Below, piece by piece: positions 5,995 to 11,564 of a stretch of DNA of 11,564 nt. Positions within the stretch are counted from its first letter, which is position 1. The number at the start of each line of letters is the position of its first letter. This DNA comes from Methylomonas sp. (GTDB lineage Bacteria; Pseudomonadota; Gammaproteobacteria; Methylococcales; Methylomonadaceae): the NCBI GenBank assembly GCA_026990815.1, contig JALXCS010000341.1:1-11564 (forward strand), written 5' to 3'. A program made the position numbers and the translations under genes. Below the pieces are notes generated by a model. The model was not told where the DNA came from. It saw only the letters and a program-made list of their open reading frames with translations, and searched no databases.

Positions 5995-7179
5995 ATGAAA
6001 TTTATAGGCATTGATGGTTGTAAAGCAGGTTGGTTTTTTGCCGGTTTTGATCAAAATAACGATTGGCGGATAGATATTTTTGAAAAAATTTCTGATTTTT
6101 CTGATGCCTTGTACGTGGCAGATTTGACTTTGCTCGATATTCCTATTGGCCTTGAATCAGCGGGTAACGAAGAACGGGCATGTGATATTGAAGCGCGGCA
6201 AATATTGAGACCAAAGCGCAGCGCCAGTGTCTTCCCTGTTCCGTGCCGGGCCAGTCTGGAAGCAGCGGATTATGCACAAGCCAGCGAAATCAATGATCGA
6301 AAAACCGGCAGAAAATTATCAAAACAAACCTGGAATATCATGGATAAAATCAGGGAAGTGGATGAGTTCCTGACTGCCTTTAAAGGCCGTTACAAGATCA
6401 GGGAAATGCATCCGGAAATCTGCTTTTGGGCGTTAAATCATCAGCAGGCGATGCGCCATAATAAAAAGACAAAAGAAGGGTTTGCAGAACGGAAAAATAT
6501 TCTGAAAAAATATTGTCAGTACACGGAGGCTATTATTGATGAAGCACGATCACGTTTTCCCAGGAAGTGTCTGGTTGACGATGATATTTTGGATGCCTTG
6601 GTTGGTGCAATTACTGCAAGTTTTAACAATGATCTTGCAAGCTTGCCCGCAATTCCGAAATATGATGATAAGAATTTACCGATGGAAGTGGTTTTTGCCA
6701 ACATCAATGATACTGCTGTCATTGCTACTCCTGCTGGTTTTATAAGGCTCCAGACTGAAGGTAATAAACTTATTAAAGCCGAATGGACGACGGATTCTGC
6801 AACTGAAAAACCTGCCAAGACTGAGTATTTGAAAGATGTTGCCCAACAAATCAATGATTACTGGCATAATCCGGGTGTGCAATTTTCTGTCAAACGTGTT
6901 CAACAGGGAACGGTTTTTATGAACAAGGTTTGGCAAGCACTGGAAACTATTCCATCCGGACAAACACGCACCTATGGCGAACTGGCGAAATTACTCAATA
7001 CCAGCGCCAGAGCAGTGGGCAATGCCTGCCGGAACAATCCATATCCATTGATAGTACCTTGTCACCGGGTTGTTTCAGCATCCGGCGTTGGCGGTTATGA
7101 TGGTGAAACTGAGGGGAAGAAACTTGCTATCAAGCAAAAATTATTGGTTCATGAACAACAGTGCAACAAAATCGTTTAG
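5995..7179 (+). CDS. DUF429 predicted nuclease fused to O6-alkylguanine-DNA alkyltransferase
   Basis: The 394-residue protein joins two domains. Residues about 1-235 are DUF429, a predicted RNase H-fold nuclease: FIGIDGCKAGW (Asp7), LLDIPIGL (Asp48), PKRSASVFPVP (73-83), REMHPEICFW (136-145) and DDDILDALVGA (195-205), giving a plausible acidic active site. Residues about 238-394 are a full methylguanine-DNA methyltransferase with a short Ada/Ogt-like N-terminal part (about 238-298), then TYGELAKLL (Tyr327), the recognition helix ARAVGNACRNNP with the flipping Arg339, the acceptor motif PCHRV with Cys356, and LLVHEQ with Glu387. All core suicide-repair residues are present, so direct reversal of O6-alkylguanine in DNA is expected. 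The nuclease role is inferred. The stop overlaps that of the convergent HAD gene by 4 bp. Start ATG 5995 has only a weak ribosome-binding site. Confidence 0.88.
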   Translation: MKFIGIDGCKAGWFFAGFDQNNDWRIDIFEKISDFSDALYVADLTLLDIPIGLESAGNEERACDIEARQILRPKRSASVFPVPCRASLEAADYAQASEINDRKTGRKLSKQTWNIMDKIREVDEFLTAFKGRYKIREMHPEICFWALNHQQAMRHNKKTKEGFAERKNILKKYCQYTEAIIDEARSRFPRKCLVDDDILDALVGAITASFNNDLASLPAIPKYDDKNLPMEVVFANINDTAVIATPAGFIRLQTEGNKLIKAEWTTDSATEKPAKTEYLKDVAQQINDYWHNPGVQFSVKRVQQGTVFMNKVWQALETIPSGQTRTYGELAKLLNTSARAVGNACRNNPYPLIVPCHRVVSASGVGGYDGETEGKKLAIKQKLLVHEQQCNKIV

Positions 7180-7955
7180 TTCAAAAAATCTGCAAGGTTA
7201 ATGAGATTGAATGACTTGTTTTCGCGGGCTTCGGATTTATCTTGCCAGGTGTTATAGCCCCATAGGGCAAAAAACAGTTTGACTGAGGATAACTGACTGT
7301 CAGCTTGAACAGCCTGCAATGTGGGCAATCTGTCTTCAACAAAGTTAATTGCTGCATCCGGATGTTTGTTGACTAGATTTGACAAGACCGTATTTTTGCC
7401 CATATTTCTGTCCATGCCAAAGATGTTTTCGCGAGCTAAATCAATTTGATTGGCTATTAGTATTTGCTCGACAAAACGTTCCTGTTTGGTGGTGATGATA
7501 TACCAGGGGACCGGGTTATCCAGTTTTTGTAATTTTTCCGCAATACCGGAAAAAAGCGGATTCATTTCCACCCAGTTTTCAAGGTCATTGCTAATCCAGT
7601 GATCCCGGGTTTCGCTAAACAATTTTTTTAACACTGCAATATCCAGTTTGTCATCAGCCAGCATTTGCTGTTTTTGCCGGGAGAAGTTGTTCAGAACAGA
7701 TTCAACAGTTTCGCCATCATGAAGCAATCGCATCAGTAAAACCGACTCATAACCGGTTTCCAGAACCGGACGCACCTGGCGGAATTTTTCGATTAATTGT
7801 TCCGGGGGTAACGGGGTTGGCAGGTTATCCCAGATTTTGCGGGCGGTTTTCCAGCCTGAAATACCAGTTTCGACAGCGCTGTCGCATATGACGCCATCGA
7901 AATCCAATGCATGGATGACAGGATGGACTTTGGGGTTGCAATTGCTCATGGGCAA
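7176..7955 (-). CDS. HAD-superfamily hydrolase, substrate unknown
   Basis: The roughly 259-residue cytoplasmic protein carries the four HAD motifs: LDFDGVICDS (nucleophile Asp18 and acid/base Asp20), YIITTKQER (Thr155/156), Lys187 in MGKNTVL, and FVEDRLPTL (Glu207, Asp208). A helical cap domain fits between motifs I and II (about 30-140). The substrate, probably a phosphoester, cannot be read from sequence. Two starts are possible: TTG at 7955, 9 nt after AGGA, used for the numbering here, or ATG at 7949 with a 15-nt gap; the spacing favours TTG, but ATG is the commoner codon. The gene begins a few bases after the SEC-C gene stop, so the pair is likely co-transcribed. Its 3' end overlaps the convergent alkyltransferase gene. 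Confidence 0.82.
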   Translation of the reverse strand: MPMSNCNPKVHPVIHALDFDGVICDSAVETGISGWKTARKIWDNLPTPLPPEQLIEKFRQVRPVLETGYESVLLMRLLHDGETVESVLNNFSRQKQQMLADDKLDIAVLKKLFSETRDHWISNDLENWVEMNPLFSGIAEKLQKLDNPVPWYIITTKQERFVEQILIANQIDLARENIFGMDRNMGKNTVLSNLVNKHPDAAINFVEDRLPTLQAVQADSQLSSVKLFFALWGYNTWQDKSEARENKSFNLINLADFLN

Positions 7956-7958
7956 GCA

Positions 7959-9404
7959 TCAGGTTCCTAGGTTTTTCTCTAATCCAAGAGATTGGCGAAG
8001 TGCGTTAATGTCCGGGGAAAATAGATTGGACTGTTCCTCTTGAACATATCGCTCAAAATCCAGGAAAAGGGCTTCAAGAAGCTCCCGGCCTGTTTTGGTT
8101 TTTGCGGCTTCTCGGGGCGTTTGGTTATTGAGTGCGGGCAGGGATTCATCCAGCCAGTTTTTCCAATGTTGTTCCGCTAAGTTTGTTATGAACAGTTCGT
8201 GTTCTGGGGTTGCCATCAACGTGTCGATATCTGCGGATGCAGGGGGTGTAATAGTTGGTTTGTACTTGGCATCTTCGAGCATTTTATCTATTGACTGGAT
8301 GACAGATTGTTTAAAGACCGCTTTTTTGCCAAGACGCCGGGTAATTTTTCTTTTGATAGCCTCGGCGCGTTCTCTGGAATTAACATCAATAGTAAGTTTG
8401 TTGCCTTTAATTTCAATGGTTCCGAGAACGGTATTTTTTTTGTTCAGCCAGGGAAATGTGATTGATTGTAAATTGCCATGCTTGTCAAATTTACCTTCTT
8501 CAAGAACATCCTCAATACCGCCAAAAGAAAGGCTAGCCAGTTTTTCAGTTGCTTCATCGGGAGAGCAGTTCAAAGAGTAAAAGAGTTTGGTGGGTTCAAT
8601 ATCATCGCCATCATAATTTCGAAATTGTGGACTTGGTGGATTATGTACCTGCTCTTTGATATCGAAGTAAACAGAACGAAATTCAAGGTCATCTAGAAGT
8701 AGAATTTCTTCATTTAAAGGATCTCCCGATTTTTTATAGTTTTCACGAAGATCAATGAAAAAACTCAGATATGAAGAAGGAATAATGGTGGTAGCTGCAC
8801 CCAGCATTACTGAGTTTGTATCAATCGTAACAATGCGTGTATAAATAATATCTCCTTTTTTTAGAATGTTCGAAGCGGAACGTTCATGCACGATAATTTC
8901 TCGTTCCAGAAGAATGTCTTTAAGTGACAGGCTTTTACCAGGTTCCACATCAGTGACTATAGAATAACTATATGGCTGTGAGCAAACTTCGGTAATGAAT
9001 TGTTGCTCAAATAAATCCATTCTGTTGCCCATCTGGGTCAAATAATGCATCGCAACAGGCATTTCCGGCCTTTGATCAGCCTCCGGTAATTCACTATCAT
9101 CCGGAATCCAGTGATATACAAACCAAGGTAAAAAAGTTGCCTCAATTTCCGGGTTGGAATCGTCTTCCAGATCTAGCGGTTCTGCATTTTCCCAGCAATT
9201 GAATTCGTCCCAGGCGTCAAAAACTGCCTCTGGACCATAATATTTTACCGCATGTTCTATAAGTATAGGCGCTAGATGACCTTCTGTTCTACGCATTTTT
9301 TGCCAGTCCATGCTGGAAATGGAAACAACATTTTTAAGGCAACATTTTTTGTATTTCTTGCCACTGCCACAAGGGCAGGGATCATTTCGGCCGGTTTTTG
9401 ACAT
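7959..9404 (-). CDS. SEC-C zinc-motif protein of unknown function
   Basis: The 481-residue protein opens with a SEC-C motif, NDPCPCGSGKKYKKCC, whose Cys10, Cys12, Cys21 and Cys22 should bind one zinc ion, as at the C-terminus of SecA and in YecA-like proteins. Here it is N-terminal on a large soluble protein. Residues about 34-110 are acidic with many Trp (WDEFNCW, WFVYHWIPD). The middle (about 140-215) looks like a beta-rich domain, and about 330-365 is a short alpha/beta piece. The end (about 405-480) contains HWKNWLDESLPALNNQTPREAA and GRELLEALF, a helical block I associate with other SEC-C proteins. No catalytic residues are evident. Start is ATG 9404, without a clear ribosome-binding site. 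It shares a transcript with the HAD gene. Confidence 0.8.
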   Translation of the reverse strand: MSKTGRNDPCPCGSGKKYKKCCLKNVVSISSMDWQKMRRTEGHLAPILIEHAVKYYGPEAVFDAWDEFNCWENAEPLDLEDDSNPEIEATFLPWFVYHWIPDDSELPEADQRPEMPVAMHYLTQMGNRMDLFEQQFITEVCSQPYSYSIVTDVEPGKSLSLKDILLEREIIVHERSASNILKKGDIIYTRIVTIDTNSVMLGAATTIIPSSYLSFFIDLRENYKKSGDPLNEEILLLDDLEFRSVYFDIKEQVHNPPSPQFRNYDGDDIEPTKLFYSLNCSPDEATEKLASLSFGGIEDVLEEGKFDKHGNLQSITFPWLNKKNTVLGTIEIKGNKLTIDVNSRERAEAIKRKITRRLGKKAVFKQSVIQSIDKMLEDAKYKPTITPPASADIDTLMATPEHELFITNLAEQHWKNWLDESLPALNNQTPREAAKTKTGRELLEALFLDFERYVQEEQSNLFSPDINALRQSLGLEKNLGT

Positions 9405-9448
9405 TAGATTTTTTTTACGATTTCACGGATCGGTTATTTTACTTAAAA

Positions 9449-9577
9449 TCAGATGATTTTTGCCAGTATTTCCCGAAAACCAAAATGCAGATCCTCCAAA
9501 ATAATACTCACAGCAGGAATTAGAATTAGGCTGACCAGAGTCGCAAATAGAATTCCGGAACCCAAGGAAACTAACAT
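9449..9577 (-). pseudogene. 3' remnant of an RND efflux permease gene
   Basis: On the - strand, 42 codons and a TGA stop read as the C-terminal end of an AcrB/RND-type inner-membrane permease: MLVSLGSGILFATLVSLILI, then a Pro and IILEDL, matching the usual last transmembrane helix (pattern SLGxGILFATLxxLxLxPxxxxILEDL). The frame is clean, but the reading upstream (higher coordinates) meets an 8-bp tandem repeat and then a transposable element, and the roughly 1000 missing residues are not found to the right in this window. It therefore cannot make a working pump here. I see no promoter for it. The similarity is from recognition of the motif, not from a search. Confidence 0.7.
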
Positions 9578-9579
9578 TG

Positions 9580-9603
9580 GGAGTTCTGGAGTTCTGGAGT
9601 TCT
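9580..9603 (+). repeat. Three perfect 8-bp tandem repeats (GGAGTTCT)
   Basis: GGAGTTCT occurs three times without a break at 9580-9587, 9588-9595 and 9596-9603, and the third copy abuts the left terminal inverted repeat of the transposase element. The last copy partly matches the corresponding right flank (GAATTCC read outward-in), so the unit may be an amplified outer part of the element end. It also sits exactly where the RND remnant breaks off. Confidence 0.9.
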
Positions 9604-9621
9604 GGGGACACAATACTTAAT
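9604..9621 (+). repeat. Left terminal inverted repeat of the transposase element
   Basis: The 18 bases GGGGACACAATACTTAAT match the right end perfectly in inverse orientation. The transposase start codon lies 17 bases inside. Confidence 0.85.
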
Positions 9622-9638
9622 TATGCTGCAATTCAGCC

Positions 9639-10319
9639 ATGGCACGATTAGCAAGAGTTGTTTTGCCCAACTACCTACATCATATAATTCAGCGAGGCAA
9701 CCGTCGTCAGGATGTTTTTTTCTCCGATAATGACTACATTTATTATCTTGAACTTCTGAAAGAATGGTGTGACAAAGAATCCATAGAAATTTGGGCATAC
9801 TGCCTGATGAGTAACCATGTGCATTTGATCTTAAAACCCAACGACCAATCAAATTTGTCAAAGGCGATTGCCGAAACGCATAGACGCTATACCCGAATGA
9901 TCAACTTTCGAAAAAATTGGCGGGGTTATCTTTGGCAAGGGCGATTTTCATCTTATCCGATGGATGAACACTATTTACTTAAAGCCGCTGCCTATGTTGA
10001 ATTAAACCCAGTCAAAGCCAAAATGGTACAAGAACCGTGGGATTATCGATGGAGTAGTGTTCATGCACACCTTGCGCAATACGATCCCTTAAATATCATC
10101 ACCCCCCAAAAGTTGGTCGAACTTTGTGGCGACTGGAACACCTATTTACATGACCACCGTCCAGCACTTGATAGCACCATAGAACAACATCTTAACACTG
10201 GTAGACCTCTAGGTGATGAGCATTTTATTGACAAAATCGAAGTAATGCTAGGAAGAAAACTCAAAAAAAAAGAAATCCGGGCCAAAAAAGAAATATACAT
10301 AAGGCTTTTTCTCAATTAG
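9639..10319 (+). CDS. REP-associated-type tyrosine (Y1, HUH) transposase
   Basis: The 226-residue protein is a full-length member of the IS200-like Y1 transposase fold, closest in style to REP-associated tyrosine transposases. It starts MARLARVVLPNYLHHIIQRG and shows RGNRRQDVFF (19-28), the HUH pair His60 and His62 in SNHVHLIL, LWQGRFSSYP (98-107) and the nucleophile Tyr119 in AAYVELNPVKA, then YRWSS (136-140). The end carries the usual TGRPLGDEHF block and a Lys-rich tail. It should cut and rejoin single-stranded DNA at the element ends through a 5'-phosphotyrosine (family mechanism). All active-site residues are present and the frame is intact, so it may still be active. No strong ribosome-binding site precedes the ATG. 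Confidence 0.93.
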   Translation: MARLARVVLPNYLHHIIQRGNRRQDVFFSDNDYIYYLELLKEWCDKESIEIWAYCLMSNHVHLILKPNDQSNLSKAIAETHRRYTRMINFRKNWRGYLWQGRFSSYPMDEHYLLKAAAYVELNPVKAKMVQEPWDYRWSSVHAHLAQYDPLNIITPQKLVELCGDWNTYLHDHRPALDSTIEQHLNTGRPLGDEHFIDKIEVMLGRKLKKKEIRAKKEIYIRLFLN

Positions 10320-10377
10320 GCCAAATTTCGGCGATCTCTCCAATAATTGACATGAGATTAAAAAGCAAGTCAGTATC

Positions 10378-10392
10378 AACTGAGAATCAGTT
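10378..10392. repeat. Small hairpin downstream of the transposase gene
   Basis: AACTGA-gaa-TCAGTT is a perfect 6-bp stem with a 3-nt loop in the non-coding tail of the element (10320-10502). It has no T-run. It may be a subterminal hairpin recognised by the transposase, or chance. The rest of this tail holds no gene I can support. Confidence 0.35.
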
Positions 10393-10502
10393 CACAAAAC
10401 AAATCAAATGGACAGGGATAAATGGAGTGACAATAATGAATAAAGACAATACCCCCCTTCAATAAAAAGAATAGCACGCTACTGCAGTGACCTCTGTGTA
10501 TG

Positions 10503-10520
10503 ATTAAGTATTGTGTCCCC
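10503..10520 (-). repeat. Right terminal inverted repeat of the transposase element
   Basis: ATTAAGTATTGTGTCCCC is the exact reverse complement of the left end at 9604-9621. It is followed outside by GGAATTC. Confidence 0.85.
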
Positions 10521-10552
10521 GGAATTCAGGCTGCCAGTGCCCCAGTTAATAT

Positions 10553-10582
10553 TTGTCAAGCCGCCTGAAACTGGATTAGAAT
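10553..10582 (+). promoter_or_regulatory. Candidate sigma-70 promoter for the membrane-protein gene
   Basis: TTGTCA (10553-10558, 5 of 6 to consensus) and TAGAAT (10577-10582, 5 of 6) are 18 bases apart. Transcription would begin near 10589, about 30 bases before the preferred ATG at 10620. The promoter lies just outside the right end of the transposase element. Confidence 0.45.
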
Positions 10583-10605
10583 TCAAAACATGAATCACAT
10601 CACAC

Positions 10606-10610
10606 AAGGA
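10606..10610 (+). promoter_or_regulatory. Ribosome-binding site deciding the start at 10620
   Basis: AAGGA ends 9 bases before ATG 10620. The alternative in-frame ATG at 10590 has no purine-rich sequence before it and would fall at the predicted transcript start. Confidence 0.6.
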
Positions 10611-10619
10611 AAAGGACAA

Positions 10620-11396
10620 ATGGAATCACATTTCTCAATAAAACCAGCAAAAAGAAAACTGTTTTGGCTTATTTTTATGAGCTTGGGGTTGCTGTTATTC
10701 CTGACCTACGACATCATCATTACCAATATTCTTGCCTATCAACTCTGTCACGCACCACCCAATCCCAAAACATTTATCAAAAAAACAGTTGAATATCCAG
10801 AAAGCATATATTGGGAAGACACTATTTACCCCGGCTTTAACGAACAAGACCGCATATTGATGATACGAAATTATCTGGATGGGGTTCACCTCAAAGCCAT
10901 GGCATTAAATACGCCAGAAGGCACAATTTATCAGTACACGGCCACAGAAAAAGACTGGGCAACAAGCAAAGCCATCAAATCGAGGAAAATGAACGGGAAC
11001 TATTATAAAACGCTGGATAACGAAGCCAAAATGATTGCCCAACGAGGCAAAAAAATAGACAGGCCGACAGCACATTCGCTGAATTATAGCGTTATATTCA
11101 ATCCCGTTAAACTAAGCGGTTTTCAAAGCAAGTATCTATGGAGTGATGAAATCAAAATTATAGATAACCGAAATAATGAGGTAATTGGATTTAATCGAAG
11201 GCTAATGCGACATTGGTATCGAATTTTCCCGGATTTTGAGGTAGGGAGGCGGTATTTCTATCCGCATGCGATGTGTGGGGATAATGATTTAGAGGGGTTT
11301 GATGAAAATGTCATAACCAAATTTTCACGTATGTTTTGGCCTATAAAGCATGCTGAATCACTAGATTTTATGTTATTTCGTAAGGAGAATAAATAA
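10620..11396 (+). CDS. Single-pass membrane protein of unknown family
   Basis: From ATG 10620 the product has 258 residues (268 if ATG 10590 is used). A short basic N-terminus (KPAKRK) precedes one hydrophobic helix (about residues 14-39: LFWLIFMSLGLLLFL and on), so it should be anchored in the inner membrane with about 215 residues in the periplasm. The outer part has two cysteines (Cys43, in QLCHAPP, and Cys219, in YPHAMCGD) that could form a disulphide, many Tyr/Trp/Arg, and no catalytic motif I know. I do not recognise the family. Its TAA shares one base with the ATG of the next gene, so the two are coupled. It could be an accessory or immunity-type partner of that gene's product, but this is only inference from gene order. 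Confidence 0.7.
   Translation: MESHFSIKPAKRKLFWLIFMSLGLLLFLTYDIIITNILAYQLCHAPPNPKTFIKKTVEYPESIYWEDTIYPGFNEQDRILMIRNYLDGVHLKAMALNTPEGTIYQYTATEKDWATSKAIKSRKMNGNYYKTLDNEAKMIAQRGKKIDRPTAHSLNYSVIFNPVKLSGFQSKYLWSDEIKIIDNRNNEVIGFNRRLMRHWYRIFPDFEVGRRYFYPHAMCGDNDLEGFDENVITKFSRMFWPIKHAESLDFMLFRKENK
11382..11387 (+). promoter_or_regulatory. Strong ribosome-binding site of the last gene
   Basis: AAGGAG lies 8 bases before ATG 11396, inside the end of the upstream coding sequence. It confirms that start in spite of the one-base TAATG overlap. Confidence 0.7.
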
Positions 11397-11564
11397 TGAA
11401 AACAGATGTACAAACCATATCGGATATGGGGCAATTAGCTCAGTTAGCTTATAAAACGCTTGGTTCAGCAATAAAAATTACTCGTAAATTTGAGAATCAA
11501 TTCGTGCTGGAAGGAGAAGATTTTTCATTAAACGCCGCCTACAGAGTGATTGATTATATAGATA
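11396..11564 (+). CDS. N-terminal part of an unidentified protein, possibly lipase-like
   Basis: The frame opens at ATG 11396 after a good ribosome-binding site and runs off the right edge, showing 56 complete residues. There is no signal peptide. The segment SLNAAYRVIDYID near the edge reminds me of the start of lipase-like alpha/beta-hydrolases with wording such as IDxxxTxSGF before the first strands, but the nucleophile region is outside the window, so this is a weak guess. It overlaps the membrane-protein gene by one base and is likely expressed with it. Confidence 0.6.
   Translation, partial: MKTDVQTISDMGQLAQLAYKTLGSAIKITRKFENQFVLEGEDFSLNAAYRVIDYID

Larger units (their letters stand above)
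9604..10520 (+). mobile_element. 917-bp transposase element with perfect 18-bp terminal inverted repeats
   Basis: Positions 9604-9621 (GGGGACACAATACTTAAT) are the exact reverse complement of 10503-10520. Imperfect matches continue inward for about five bases and outward for about nine, giving ends of roughly 30 bp. Between them is one tyrosine-transposase gene and about 180 non-coding bases. IS200/IS605-type and REP-associated elements normally have hairpin ends instead of long terminal repeats; here the two ends together can form a long-range stem, and each may serve as a recognition sequence for the transposase. No target duplication is obvious. Confidence 0.75.

Noticed and set aside
8095..8580. 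161-codon + strand open frame inside the SEC-C gene
   Set aside because: It is a Ser-rich antisense shadow of a clear coding frame, with no ribosome-binding site or motif.
10436..10465. Nine-codon open frame (MNKDNTPLQ) after GGAG in the tail of the transposase element
   Set aside because: It is too short to judge, with no conservation evidence; the GGAG spacing alone is not enough.
10521..10589. Continuation of the RND gene on the right side of the element
   Set aside because: The - strand frames there read as Gly/Asn/Ser-rich text with no resemblance to an RND permease.
11428..11500. tRNA-like start (GGGGCAATTAGCTCAGTTAGC) with a later GGTTCAGCA
   Set aside because: The D-stem and acceptor stem do not close, no anticodon arm forms, and the stretch lies in a good coding frame with its own ribosome-binding site.

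Overview
The window is chromosomal DNA of moderate to low GC. The protein set suggests a gammaproteobacterium: a PsiE-family protein, the succinylase branch of diaminopimelate (DAP) synthesis with an ArsC-like YffB gene next to dapE, an M48 lipoprotein and a REP-associated tyrosine transposase. A methanotroph-like member (Methylococcales) is my guess from general gene style; no marker here proves it. Genes are packed tightly, with several 1-4 bp overlaps.

Layout. 1-730 (+): the end of a coiled-coil protein followed one base later by a small coiled-coil lipoprotein. 761-5931 (-): read in its own direction, this is an M48 zinc-protease lipoprotein, dapC, dapD, a small acidic protein, yffB and dapE, then after a 119-bp gap psiE. 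dapC/dapD/dapE cover three consecutive steps from tetrahydrodipicolinate to LL-DAP (lysine and peptidoglycan precursor), and ATGA overlaps join protease-dapC and yffB-dapE. 5995-7179 (+): a two-domain protein fusing a DUF429 predicted RNase H-fold nuclease to a complete O6-alkylguanine-DNA alkyltransferase. It diverges from the protease gene across a 63-bp spacer with a TATAAT box inside a small palindrome. 7176-9404 (-): a HAD-type hydrolase and a SEC-C zinc-motif protein.

9449-11564 is an accessory or rearranged zone. It begins with a 42-codon 3' remnant of an RND efflux permease gene, cut off at an 8-bp tandem repeat. Next comes a 917-bp element with 18-bp perfect terminal inverted repeats that carries a tyrosine (HUH) transposase. 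Beyond it lie an unrecognised single-pass membrane protein and the start of another gene that overlaps it by one base. The missing body of the RND gene is not in the window, so this junction marks a deletion or larger insertion.

The strongest points for a second look are the nuclease-alkyltransferase fusion, the RND/transposon junction, and the unknown membrane-protein pair at the right edge. I see no CRISPR array, rRNA, tRNA or phage module, and no clearly new multi-gene defence system.
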